Source: Penicillus capitatus
Lineage: Eukaryota > Chlorophyta
Reading direction: 5' to 3'
Length of the DNA: 64,000 nucleotides
NCBI GenBank assembly: GCA_965649825.1
Contig: OZ287698.1
Coordinates: forward strand, 1,240,001 to 1,304,000
Under the pieces are notes generated by a model. It was given only the letters and a program-made list of their open reading frames with translations, was not told where the DNA came from and did no database searches. Shown here piece after piece: positions 33,467-44,797 of the stretch. The position numbers were made by a program, and so were the translations under genes. Every line of letters begins with the position of its first letter. The first letter of the stretch is position 1.

Positions 33467-36400
33467 CTACTCAAGGGAAGGAACGGGAAGCGGCTCGATC
33501 TCCCAAATCTCCCGTGCATACTCCTCGATGGTGCGATCGGAGGAGAACTTTCCAGATCCGGCCACCGACATGATGCTCATACGCGTCCACTTGTTCTCAT
33601 CTTTGTACACTTGTTCGATGGTGTCTTGCATCTCGATGTAGTCGGGGAAATCGTTGGCCACCAGATATCTGTCTTCGCTGCCCGTGACAGATTCGATGAG
33701 GGGCTTGAAGTAATCCTCCCATCCAAAAGTCCCGCGTTGAACCAGGTCGATGACATGAAGGAAGCGACCATCTGGTTTGTAGCTCTCACGGTTCTCGCGG
33801 AGTTTGGGAACTGCCTCGGCACGAGCGCCAAAGATAAACATGTTCTCCTCTCCAATCTCTTCAGCGATCTCCACATTTGCGCCGTCCATTGTGCCCACGA
33901 TCAGACAGCCGTTCATCGCAAATTTCATATTGGAAGTGCCGGACGCTTCGGTCCCTGCCGTGCTGATGTGCTGCGACAACTCGCAACCTGCAACAAGGAC
34001 CTGCTGCACGACAAGGGTTTGGGCGGTCAGAACGAATAGACCTGGAATGAGCTTTTCGGCAGAGGAGACATTGTAGTCCGGAACGAAGACCACCTTCATC
34101 AGATCTCCGATGTCTCTGTCATTGTTGATCGTTTCGCCCACGGCGCAGACGAGTTTGATAACGCGTTTGGCCATCTCGTATCCTGGTGCTGCTTTGCCGC
34201 CGATGACGCAGACGCGAGGGATCACGTTCTGGCGTTGGGCTGGCGTCATCTGCTTGATCTGATCATACCTCCAAATGATACCGAAGATGTTGAGCAACTG
34301 GCGCTTGTATTCGTGAATCCTTTTGATCTGCGCAACAGCAGCACATCACACCGAAACAGAAGCTGCGCAGAAGCTGAGGTCATTTTCGCACTTGCATATC
34401 CAACATCACGTTTTCGGGAACGGCGACGCCTGTCACTTCTTCAATGTACTTCAAGGCTTCAGCCTTGGCATTCTGTTTCACCTCCACCCACTTTTCTCTG
34501 AACTCTGGATCGTCCACAAAGGCACGCAATCCCGTAAGCAATGTCAAATCTTTGATCCAATCTTGTGTTCCCAATGCTTCTGTAATGAGCTCTCTGAGTC
34601 CGGGATTGCAAAAAGCCAGCCATCTTCTCTGTGTCACACCATTCGTCTTGTTCTGGAATTTGTGTGGGAAGATCTCGTAGAAATTCTTGAAGATCGTTGT
34701 CTTGATCAGATCAGAATGAATGGCGGCGACGCCATTGACAGTGTGGCTTGCAACGATGGCCAGGTAGGCCATACGAATGACTTTGCCTGCCGGTGTATCT
34801 TCGATGATGGCCATGGATCCAATCTTCTCCCAATCGTCCCCATACTTAAGCTTCAATTCCTGAAGGAATCTCCAGTTCATGTCGTAAATGATCTGCATGT
34901 GTCTCGGAAGGAGCTTCTCCACAAGTGTCACCGGCCACTTCTCAAGCGCTTCTGGCAGGACAGTATGATTGGTAAAGGAAAAGACCTTCGTCGTGATCTC
35001 CCAACTCTTCGTCCATCCCAACTTGTTCTCGTCCATCAGCACACGCATCAGTTCAGGAACGGCGATAGTGGGATGCGTATCGTTCAGCTGAAAGGCACAC
35101 TTTTCGGGAAACTCATCAAATGTCGAGTGACGATCCTTATAACGACGCACCACATCCTAGATAGACATCGCACACGGATGGGACATTTGGTCATCGACAG
35201 CAGTCGCTGGCGCACTTGAATGGTGGCACTGCAGAGGAAGTGCTGCTGCTTCAATCTGAGTTCTTTGCCTTTGTACGTACGGTCGTCTGGATAAAGGACA
35301 CTGCTGATGGTCTCTGCCTTCTGCTTTGCCAGAATGGCTTGAACGTAATCTCCCGTATTGAATGCCTCCAGATCGAAAGCCTTCGACGGTTTGGCTGCCC
35401 AGAGACGCAGATTGATCGTATTGTTTGTTCCAAAACCCGGAATGGGATTGTCAAAGGCCACGGCCGTCACCCGTTCTCCAGGATTCCACTTAAAAATCTG
35501 CCGGCCGTCTTCCTGATGCACAGAGACGTGTCCATAGAACGCGATGTCATAGTTGACGTTGTGGCGTTCGATTTCCCACGGATTGCCAAAGTTCAGCCAG
35601 TAATCTGGCTGCTCGTGCTGAAACCCATCGACAATACTCTGACGAAACATGCCGTACTCATAACGAATGCCATAGCCCCAGGCAGGCAGCTCCAATGTGG
35701 CCATGGAATCGAGAAAACAGGCGGCGAGACGTCCCAGTCCACCATTCCCCAATGCAGCATCGCGTTCGTGTGTCATCACCGTCTCCAAATCGTATCCCAA
35801 CTCCCTCAGCGCCTCGCTGTAAGGCTCCTTCACATTCAGGTTGTAGAGAGTATTCATGAGCGAACGTCCCATCAGGAACTCCATCGACAGGTAATACACA
35901 CGTTTTGGATCTTGTTCCCTACATCAGCAAAAGTCGCATCACCACCTGTCTCGCACGCATTCTGTCGGACCTGTAGTAATTCTGCGTATCGTTCCACGAT
36001 TCGATGAGACGATCTCGCAGACTGTAGGCCGTTGCCTGGTACGCTTCTTGGTTATCAAAATTGAAGCGGCTTCGAGCCAGTGTGTACTCTGCATGGTTCA
36101 CAATGCTTTGCTGAATGCTCAGCACGTCATTCTTGATATAGGTATCTGTCATAGACACCGCCATCATATTCAGTCTTTATCGGTATGTCAGCGCACCCAT
36201 GAGTGTATAGAGTGTTTCGCTGGTGGCTTCCTTTTGGCGGAAATCGGGTCGAGTGCGATCTCCCGTCGACTTGGTCCGCGAAGACAGCAACGTCTCGATG
36301 CATTTCTTCACATTCGCCGTGTCTTTTTCGTCGGTCAATTTTTCGCCGGTGACGTCGTCGACGATATAGAACTTGTCGAAGACGTTTCCGTCCAAGTTGC

Positions 36401-36785
36401 CAACCTCTGCTTTCATCACTTCAAGACCGAGATCGCTGAAGAGTGAGGTAATGGAGTTCAGAAGGCCACTCTTGCTCTTTCCTTGAACCGTGATGACGGT
36501 GTAGTCGTCGTGGTCGTCGTTGCTGAGCTCGACGCTGAGGAGGGAAGTTTTGGTTGAGGCTGGCGAAACGTCGTCGAGACTTGTGCGCAAACGAAAACGG
36601 TGTGCATCTTTGACGAGTCGGCGATGCGGCGGGATCCATGAAGCGGCAACGCGTGGTGGCAGACGACGGCGAAGCAGACGGTGCGTTCGGCCGAGACGCG
36701 CGACGCGCAAACGCAGAGGCGCACGAAGACCGTAACGCGAAACGGAGCTCTGCATGAGGCTGTGACAAACAGGGCGTGCGTGCAT
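33467..36785 (-). CDS. alpha-glucan phosphorylase with N-terminal ACT domain
   Basis: It releases glucose-1-phosphate from glycogen or starch. The catalytic part spans many exons: [95 protein letters not shown], and the pyridoxal-phosphate site [17 protein letters not shown], ending [18 protein letters not shown]. From ATG 36,785 the N-terminus is an Arg-rich presequence of about 70 residues. Residues about 94-168 then form an ACT-like domain ([20 protein letters not shown], then [14 protein letters not shown]). The first intron (36,146-36,196) joins TLM to DTYIKND and so fuses the ACT exon to the phosphorylase in frame. ACT domains usually sense amino acids. The fusion suggests allosteric control, which is an inference. 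Confidence 0.93.
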
Positions 36786-36881
36786 GGACGGCGTCAATAA
36801 TGATCGATCGCTAAGTGTCCCATCGACGTCTTGTCATCGCAGCCTGAGGTGCTTGGCTCGTACTCGGAATGCCGGTCTCGA

Positions 36882-39361
36882 TCATGTACCTGTCACATCA
36901 CAGATCGATTCAAGTTGGAAGCTGGGTAGATGGATAGACTTGAGGATGTAATCATTAAAATTGAGCCGGAGAAAGAACTGTCGGAGGGAAGGTCCTCGGC
37001 TGCGCTCTTGCAGTCGGGCACTTTGCAGAAGAGAGTAGACATTCTGAACAGCGCTTTCGAAGTCTTTGGCCACCGTCGAGACCTTACGGTCGTCAGCCGC
37101 CTCACAGTTATCTGTCCCATCATCGTTTTTAATGAATACACAGACGGTGCGGCAGGCTTTGAAGATCGCATGGATGTGATCGCTAACCGTCTGGGTCACC
37201 AAGAACGCATGCAGGAGCAAAGCGTCGACATACCTGTCACATCACATCACACTTACTCAGCTGCGCCCTACAGATGAATATTCAGATCTCACTCTTCATG
37301 TCGCCGTGCTGCTTTCATGAAATCCTGTGACTGTAGGATGCCGTCCTTAAGCTGTTGAAAATACACCTCGATCACATCGTGCTGCAGGTAGATCTGAAGA
37401 TTGAGGATGAAATGGCCCATGTGATGTCGCAGCTGCGTGAGTCTCTGGCGCGAGGGAGTCAGCGAGAATCTCCCTTTGCCCATCTGCCGTTCCCTTCGAT
37501 GGTTGTCACGTACACGATAGCTGCACATGATCTGCCAGGCCTCATCGAGCTCCAGCTGAACACGTTTGAGCTTGAGCAGAAACTGAAAGAGAGTATTGTA
37601 ACGTCCTAACAGGACAGGCGTGATAATCAGTCCCAATGGCCACTCCACGCGAAAAGTGAGGTAAAGGTGATCCCATCCGTCTCCAAACTGCGGCACCGCA
37701 ATCTCTCTCTGATTCTTTGTGAGCACCTGGAGGAGAGACATCAAAAGAGTGTGAGAAGAGTGACATACTTTGATAGACTCTCGAGTCCATCGAAGACGGA
37801 AGAACTGAAAGTACTTGTCATGTTGCACTTGCGTTTTGAGAGAGGACTGCATGAATGGAACAACGATGTCGGACTCCGCCGTCGCATCTCTGGGAGGAAG
37901 GGCCATGAGTTGCTGGCTCTCGGTCAAGAACGTGTGATAGAACTCTCCTTTGGAGAGCAGAAAATAATCTTTCAGTGCTTCCAGATGCGATAGCAGTTCC
38001 GCTTTCACAACGACCAGATGCCAGAGATGCGATGCTACTTTTGCACGGATGCTCTCGATTGTCCGATCGAAGGCCACTCGATTGAACTCGGTCTTGGACT
38101 TCAGGATTCTCAGGTTTTGAGAACATTCCAAGGTATCTGCATAGGGCAGCAAATCCTGTCCTTCAAAGCTCCCCTTTGGATGTCGCAAGATCTTCACAGC
38201 TTGGCCGATGAAGTTAATCCGCTCGGCGATTTGTTCATCCAGGTATGGCGGAATATTGGCAATCACTGTCTCAAATTCCTGATAGACACACAGCGAAGAT
38301 GTCTTTATTTTGAAGAACCTTCCGGAGGCGAGATCTCACTGTACACCAAATATCGCCAGCCGCCAGTTCGATGTGACTTGTCGTTTCAGCATCGCGCGTA
38401 TGATCCGAATCGTGCGTAATCTCCATGATGAAGAACTCGCGTGTTCGGTCAAGAAACAGTCCATGTACCATCCTGTCAGCAGACTCAAGGGATAGGACAA
38501 TCACTAGATGAGGCTTGAAATGGCACCATGCAGAGAGCTGCGTGTAGAGGACTTGATTGCAATGCCAGAGCAGTCGCTGCATACAGGAATGCAAAACCGG
38601 TAATCCGGAATGCCCCATGTCGCACAAGACATTCAGCAACTCCCGTCCTCTCAGATTTCCCATCACGATCTTGTACAGCAGTCGGTGGATCTGAGGAAAC
38701 AACGTCTACAACACAGACTGCACCCGTTGACTTCCCCATCGAGCAGGTGATGCCTGGTAATCGATTAAGAAATGACGGATGGAAGGGAGAACTGGCGTCG
38801 CTTCGGTGGACAGGTGTCTCTGAATCTTCAGGACTGCTCCCTGATAGACCTGCTGCAATTCTATCGACAGACAACGTAAGTCAGGTGCGGTCCATTGCCA
38901 ATGGGTGTTGAGAACCGGCGATTCCTGCAGCCAATGCTCTGCGATAGACGGACCTCTGCGCATCCACGGCACCGACGACCGGTCCGCCCTCTTCTTCCAC
39001 ATAGACGTCGAGTGCTTGATAGTGATAGCCCAAATGCACGAGCTCATCCAACAGAGTGCTGAAGTAGACAACCGTGGATGTTGTCGTCCATCATCCATCT
39101 GTACCAAAGGACTATACCGATCCGGAGCGGAAACCCAGTTGACATGCGCCGCCAGGGCGAAGCTCGGAGCGTCGGGATCCGTCAGTGTCTTCTCAGGACG
39201 TCTGCTCAGCGGAATAGGGTCAAAATATGTCGGACGTGGTCCGGCACAAACGGCGGCGCATTGTCGACAAAGACATCGCCTGTGTGTCCCAGCAGGGCCA
39301 GAAGAAATTCTTGCAGTAGATTGGCGTAAGAAGTCGCCGGTTCTGGACGGTCAATCGTCAT
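36882..39361 (-). CDS. GCP4: gamma-tubulin complex component 4-like (GCP4)
   Basis: It is a subunit of the gamma-tubulin ring complex that nucleates microtubules. The N-terminus from ATG 39,361 gives LLQEFLLALLGHTGDVFVDN, the family's opening GRIP1 motif. Later blocks are FPQIHRLLYKIVMGNLRGRE, QRLLWHCNQVLYTQLSAW, IPPYLDEQIAERINFIGQAV, GDGWDHLYLTFRVEWPLGLI, LGRYNTLFQFLLKLKRVQLE and LRHHMGHFILNLQIYLQHDV. A 59-nt intron (37,234-37,292) carries the frame on to ALLLHAFLVTQTVSDHIHAI and LRQFFLRLNFNDYILK, so an apparent stop at 37,289 is intronic. The length and composition fit GCP4 better than GCP2/3. Exons between 38,700 and 39,200 are approximate. Confidence 0.9.
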
Positions 39362-39414
39362 GACGGTCGTGCGTTTCGCCGAGGAGACAGAACGGTTTCT
39401 CAATCAGACGCATT

Positions 39415-40507
39415 TTACACATGATCCGGCAGCAGATGACTCATTGTCACCAGTGCTTCGGCAACACTAAGTTCATCTTCAGACGAGCCCTTCTTCACCT
39501 GAACGGTGTGACGTGACGGATCGAAATCTCCGGCGGGAGGTCGACGGGAAAGAGGAAAGGGCGAAAGTGCCGTCATGCCGACGCTATCAGCAAGTGTCGA
39601 TCCAAGAATCTTTGAGAGATCGACAAGCTCTGAGAGAGCATCCGTGAGAACGACGTTCAGTCGGGAATCGAGTTCTGCGACAGATGCACTCAGACGTTGT
39701 CGTTTGCGTCGATCTGTCTGTAGTTGCTGCCGGGAGATACGCACGAGATCAGCATCGGGTGCATTGCAAAGCAGTGCCAGACGCATATGATGCAGAATGG
39801 TCTGAATTTGATGCGCCAAATCCCACGACGCGTACAGCGTCTCGTGTCTGTCTATTCTTCGCGTGGTCGTCGTGCTTTCAAAGGGTGATCGCCATTCGTC
39901 GTTGTCATTCCTCTTTTTCTTGGGGCGTCTGGTACGCGTGACAGATACATCCGTCACATCAAGACTGTAAACGTCATAAGCAGTCTGCGTCATCTCGACG
40001 AATTTCTCACTTTGGTGCCGCGTCGCCGAGTAAGTCGCATGCCTCTGGGATGAATTCGCTGAGCAGGCCGTCGTCGAATTCTTTGGCAACAGTTGCGACA
40101 AATTTGCCATCCAGAGCACAATGACGCTCCTCGGCGACCAGTGTGGCGATGGTCCATAGGAGTCGTGCTTCGTCGCGTTTTCTCCCGAGCAGAGGTCGCA
40201 CCTAGCGATGTCAGAGGGTCAATGCTGACCGGATACTGAACCTCGGTCGGACTTGTCTTTCGCTCTTTGGCTGCAGCACCGTCGTCGGCAATTGTCGCGA
40301 GAAACGTGTCGCAGAGATCAGGCGAAATGCCTGACGCGCCGAAGGGAGATTCGCTTCGCTTTGAAAGTAGTCTTCGACATTAGTAAAGCCTCGGTCTTGG
40401 TAGAGTTTGCGGTCAACGATTTCGATAAGCAAGTCGCCGAGGTGCTTAAACGTGCGCCCCTTTACTTCACGAATTTCACGGTCAATGGCATCCAGCGTCC
40501 GCGCCAT
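39415..40507 (-). CDS. eukaryotic protein with a bacterial plasmid/phage-type domain
   Basis: The N-terminal half from ATG 40,507 reads FKHLGDLLIEIVDRKLYQDR, FTNVEDYFQSE, ARQAFRLISATRFSRQL, then KSERQVRPLLGRKRDEARLL and DGKFVATVAKEF. This is the layout of a family common in bacteria, plasmids and phages: a KLYRExGFxSFEEYC helix, SRxxAYRLI, a 'NExQxRPL' motif, then LWxxAV and a GKxT/VAxxV segment. Two introns are needed, 40,202-40,252 (51 nt) and 39,965-40,010 (46 nt). Together they join it in frame to a basic linker (TRTRRPKKKR) and a helical C-terminal region of about 150 residues (AHQIQTILHHMRLALLC). The function is unknown. Bacterial relatives are usually hypothetical DNA-associated or partition-like proteins. 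Introns show it is a settled nuclear gene, not contamination. Confidence 0.7.
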
Positions 40508-40624
40508 TGCAAAAAACGAGACGTGGCTCAATCGAAAGTGAGAGCAGCAGGGAGAAAACGTCTTAAAAAAAGATGTGTGAATAACCCATGGTTCCGAGGG
40601 ACGCCGTGCTGATCGAGGCATGCG

Positions 40625-41490
40625 TCATCGGACATCTGGTCGTTTTGAAGCCAGTCGATTCTGAAGTTCTTCATGTGCCGAGAGAAACGCAGATTCCACG
40701 CTCCTCTTCATTCCAAGCATCTTGGCTCGGTCCATCTCCCACAAACGAATAATATTGTCCTTGTCTCTCTAAACCGTGCTTCGCCGTCATGGAAAGTCAA
40801 GGCAGCGGGACTGGTTCACTTCAGCTTCTTTCAGTTGTCTCCGCAGGCCATGTTCACGCTCTTTTGACCTTCGGAGTTCATTTCTGAGAGAAACGAGCTG
40901 CGTGGCGCCGCGTCTGACGCGGCTCAGAAGGGCGAGCGTACTTCATGGCAGAACGCTTCGGTTGTCCAATAGGCGCCGCAATTTTTCCCGCATGTAGATG
41001 GATCAACTGTACCTTCTGCTTCTTCTCGTGTATCCGTCACGGAGTGGAGCATTTTGCTTGCAGGCCAGGAGTCGCGATGTTTTTTCTGTGTCGCCGGTGT
41101 TCTGGTTGCCAGCTTTGCCACGGACGCTCGCGATGCCGCCTCTTTCCGCGTCGTCTGCGAAACGGTTTTCTGTTGTCGGATTTCGTTCTCCGTCACGGAA
41201 AAAGTTGTATTCGCCGGCGTCTTGCTGTTTTGCCTCTTTAACTGCTGCAGGTCTTTTTCTGCTTCCTGCAAACCGGCTTCCCATCCCCATGTCGATTGAA
41301 TGGCATTTGCGCGTTTTTGACTCTGTCCGCGACAAGAGGTGCTTTGGTCGGAGGGCGCGGGTCCAGAACGCAGTTGACCGTCGGATGACGGCGCATCGCC
41401 TTGGCGGATGTCGTCATAGGCGAGCGCCTCGAGCGCAGTTAATGCAGAAGCGGCACAACGCGGACGGTCTCCAGTACCGTATGCGTCCAT
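40625..41490 (-). CDS. hypothetical coiled-coil protein
   Basis: It starts at ATG 41,490 (MDAYGTGDRPRCAASALTAL). The first exon is polar, rich in Ser/Thr/Gln and repeatedly Lys/Ala/Arg. Later exons are coiled coil: LVSLRNELRRSKEREHGLRR, then after a roughly 52-nt intron DNIIRLWEMDRAKMLGMKRS and FLSAHEELQNRLASKRPDVR before a TGA at 40,625-40,627. The junction around 40,910-40,960 is not resolved. I recognise no family. Confidence 0.6.
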
Positions 41491-41708
41491 GAGCACGGAT
41501 TGCAACTGTAAAGCCCCTTTCGCCCTCGAAAGGTTACGGAGGAAAAGTTCAGTGCCTCTCAGCGAAGTGTCTGCAATGCAATCATTACGTAATCGCTTTG
41601 CAGTCTACTGTTACGCGGGTTTTCATCAGAGACGGCGGATCGTTTTCTTTTTTGTCGGTTCATTCTCGCCGGCGAATCTCGTCCAGCCATTCGGCAAACT
41701 CGCCAAGA

Positions 41709-42673
41709 ATGGCACAAGAAAAGATGATTGAGAAAGTGGTGGTTATCATCGGTCCGTTCACAAGAGCTTCCTTAGGAAAACCGAAAGGAACCTGCCTTTA
41801 GCTATGGAAGCGGAGGCAAAGCCTTTGGTTGAACAGCTGGCATTCCAAATGGACAGCCCATCAAAGTTCCTCAGCAAATAAAGAGAGATAACGCGATCGA
41901 AGGCTTGTAAATGTGCGCGTTGCTAGATTTGAGGCGCCTGCTCCATTCCAGTCCTATTCGGGCAGCGTGGGTTCTGTGGATGTGACGATCGTGACAAGTG
42001 GCAAGTGCAAGACGACAGCCGCTGATAACGTTGGCACCGTTCCGGCCGCTCTGGCCACTTACCTCGCTCTCAAAACGCTCCAACCAGATCTTCTCATTAA
42101 TGCTGGGACGGCAGGCGGTTTCATCTCCGAAGTGTGTTACTCAGCACTTGCCGGATGATCAAGGTGGAATGCGGTTCAGGGAGCCTCCATTGGTGACGTC
42201 TATGTCAGTACTTCCTGCGTCAACCACGATCGGCACATTCCAATTCCTCAGTTCCAGGAATACGGCATCGGTTTGAAGGCATCCATCTCGACGAGTAATC
42301 TCCGGGAGAAGCTAGGACTCAAAGCAGGCGTTGTCTCGACCGGCAACTCATTGGGGTATACGCAGGAGTGTATGGAGATCATGAAAGAGCATTCTGCAAA
42401 AGCAAAGGTTCGAATGCGGCAGAAGAGATGGTGAGGGAGGGTGCTGCACCATCTGTTGCTCGTTAGGAGATGGAGGCCGCCGCCGTAGCATGGGTAGCCG
42501 ATCTCTTCGGCACGCCCCTGTTCTGCGTGAAGGCCATTACGGATCTAGTGGATGGCGAAAAACCTCCGCAAGAAGAATTTTTGGAGAACTTGGAGAAAGC
42601 ATCGAACGTATTGAAGAAGACCACGAAAGAGATCTTGCATTTTCTGGACGGTAAGAAACCATCGCAGCTGTGA
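41709..42673 (+). CDS. MTN: plant-type MTA/SAH nucleosidase
   Basis: It hydrolyses 5'-methylthioadenosine (and possibly S-adenosylhomocysteine) in methionine salvage. Spliced blocks follow the plant enzyme: KVVVIIAMEAEAKPLVEQL, TAADNVGTVPAALATYLALK, LQPDLLINAGTAGGFISE, GASIGDVYVSTSCVNHDRHI, PIPQFQEYGIG, AGVVSTGNSLGYTQE, then EMEAAAVAWVADLFGTPLFC and VKAITDLVDGEKPPQEEFLE. The catalytic Glu near the N-terminus (EAEA) and the Asp of ITDLVDG are present. There are at least four introns, for example 41,752-41,800. The start is ATG 41,709. It is intact as far as can be judged. Confidence 0.93.
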
Positions 42674-43606
42674 AGTTCGTAGAGCATAACATAGCGAACC
42701 CGCCTCGAAAAGACGCCGCCTTTTGTGGTATCGCGTGGACGCACGCGTACGTACATCCATGTATTAAGACTGGCTTATCAACACCATTTGTGGCGGACAT
42801 CGCAGTCTCTAAGCGACCACGTCTCATCTGCAATTCTGTGGTCCAGTCTAGCGCTGAATAGCGTTCGTTTTTCGTCCTTGTTGATTTGTGGTTGAACTGT
42901 CGCGCGCTATCCGAGCGCGGTGGATGGCTGGCTGCGGTTGAATGTACTGCCGCGATAAGACAATGCGCGTTTTTGCCCATATAAGAGGTCAGGCTCCATT
43001 GCGATACTGTGCTTTTGAGCCAGTGTGCTTCCCAGGTGGATTGTCGACAGCAGGTAATTCCTCAAACGTGCAAAGACATTAAAGCCTACCGCACCTATAT
43101 CTTTACCTTCTAACCGCTACAGTCTTTCTTCTGAGCGGCGGATCTCAGTTATGCGTATGCGGTTCTACCTCTTCGAGAGATACTCACTTTTGCTACGTAC
43201 AAACTCCTCGTCTTTGTCCTCTTCTAAGCGTCTTGCTGCTTTGAGCGTCACTGGTCGGCTGGTCAAGTGCCCTCACGCATCGGTTATTGAACTTTTTTGT
43301 GGGCATCGAGCTACATAAAGATTTCTAACCCTAGACGACACGATGCTTCTCGCCTTGTTTGCGTTTCGCATTTACGTGGACGGCGCTTCGTTTCCCTACG
43401 CGGTTAATGATCGTTGTTGTGGTTGTCAGATTTAGTGGAGTCTTTGAGTCTGTCAGTTGGAGTGGAGTACCAAGGTGTTCCTAGCGATTCAGTGTTGTTA
43501 GACGTGGCCATTCTCGAACGAAGGAGTTTATTGCCGCGAGAACATCTGAACGAACGAGTATCGTGGTCGATTCTCTCCAGGGCTGTGTGGACACGTTTTA
43601 GCAACT
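42674..43606. other. intergenic region
   Basis: I see no gene in these 930 bp. Short frames overlap on both strands without protein-like character or similarity. It should hold the 3' end of the MTA nucleosidase transcript and the promoter or 5' UTR of the CCCH gene. No tRNA or clear repeat was found. Confidence 0.5.
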
Positions 43607-44797
43607 ATGACAACGATAGCCTTGACGCCAATGGAGCAACTGAGCAGTGGACATGTGCACGGACAAGCAGAAGAGATGACTGAAGCATTCCCTGGAGGCA
43701 AGATTCCAGAATTTGTCATGGCACCGAGGCCACACAGTGGAAGTCAGCATTCATTTTCAGTGCCTGCCATGTATGTCAGTCATGCTGCTCCGGCAATGTC
43801 TATGGAAGGAGACGGCAGAACAATGGCAATGACTATCCCGCCTACGAGTCTCGTTCCCGTCTCCGTGCCGCTTCGGCAAGCGGTGATGTATACCGGTTTC
43901 AGCAATTGTGCGACGGTCTACCCGACGGCGACCAGGGGAAGTTACAGTTCTTCCAATCGCCGCCAGAGTGGAGGCAGTGGTGAAATCTCGACCGTCGTCG
44001 AATCCCCAGCAGACGATGGATCTCATGATGATACCCCTAAGAGCGGCAAGGCAATGCAGGAAGTGTGCCGCTATTTCATGCGGACAGGGACCTGTGGCTA
44101 TGGAGACAAATGTCGCTATCATCATCCCCAGTCTGCGCACCGCCCAAAATTGAACTCGATGGGATATCCCCAAAGGGAAATGGAGCATGCGTGTCCGTTC
44201 TATCTAAAGAATGGATGGTGTGGATTCGGCGCGACCTGCAAGTTCAATCACCCTGAACTGCCGCCGCTCAATGTGCCGACAGCGGCGACACTTGTGCCGC
44301 AGATGCTCACTCCCGTTGCTTACTCTACTATCCCTCCACCTCCATTTGCAAATGTTTCACCTGGAGGCACGTATCCAGCAGTGGCCCCAACGCCAGCGAC
44401 GCCAATGGTGCACTGGCCCGTAGCGCCGGCGGGTGTTCCCATGAACGTCAGCCCGCCGCCACAGTCTGGCATGTACCATCATCATCATCAGTCCTATGTG
44501 AGTCTTCCAGCAGTTCCAGCATGGCCAGTGAGCAAGGAACAACAATCGATGACGCTTGGGAGTCATGGAACTCCGACAGTTGCCCAAAGGATCTATTCGA
44601 AACCTATCGACAGCCGCCAAGAAGCAGTCATGAGACATACGTCACCGAAATCCGAGGATAGTCCTTTCTCTGTCGTGGGGCGAGATGTTTCCCTTCCAAA
44701 GCATCATCACCATCCAATCGGTGTGGAGATGAAACATGCCCTCATGCCAATGCATACTATTGAAGACGCCTCACATGTTTCCGTGACTACTGCCTGA
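43607..44797 (+). CDS. tandem CCCH zinc-finger protein, intronless
   Basis: A single 396-codon exon starts at ATG 43,607. Two CCCH fingers lie near residues 148-215: CRYFMRTGTCGYGDKCRYHH and CPFYLKNGWCGFGATCKFNH, both with C-x7/8-C-x5-C-x3-H spacing and the G-xCG[YF]G core of plant-type RNA-binding ZFN/HUA1 proteins. Before the fingers the sequence is Ser/Thr/Met-rich. After them it is Pro/Ala-rich, with a short His run (YHHHHQS) and another (PKHHHHP). It is probably an RNA-binding regulator. The lack of introns is unusual among its neighbours. Confidence 0.9.
   Translation: MTTIALTPMEQLSSGHVHGQAEEMTEAFPGGKIPEFVMAPRPHSGSQHSFSVPAMYVSHAAPAMSMEGDGRTMAMTIPPTSLVPVSVPLRQAVMYTGFSNCATVYPTATRGSYSSSNRRQSGGSGEISTVVESPADDGSHDDTPKSGKAMQEVCRYFMRTGTCGYGDKCRYHHPQSAHRPKLNSMGYPQREMEHACPFYLKNGWCGFGATCKFNHPELPPLNVPTAATLVPQMLTPVAYSTIPPPPFANVSPGGTYPAVAPTPATPMVHWPVAPAGVPMNVSPPPQSGMYHHHHQSYVSLPAVPAWPVSKEQQSMTLGSHGTPTVAQRIYSKPIDSRQEAVMRHTSPKSEDSPFSVVGRDVSLPKHHHHPIGVEMKHALMPMHTIEDASHVSVTTA

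Noticed and set aside
37231-37260. An apparent ultra-short (23 nt) intron GTAAGTG...GTGACAG in GCP4
   Set aside because: A donor 36 nt farther upstream (GTGAGATCTG at 37,292) restores the family sequence RRHEE|YVDALLLHAF exactly, giving a normal 59-nt intron.
39415-40009. Two separate genes, one ending at 40,007 and one starting at ATG 39,993
   Set aside because: A 46-nt intron (39,965-40,010) with a consensus donor GTGAGA and acceptor TTTACAG joins both frames in phase, so one gene is simpler.
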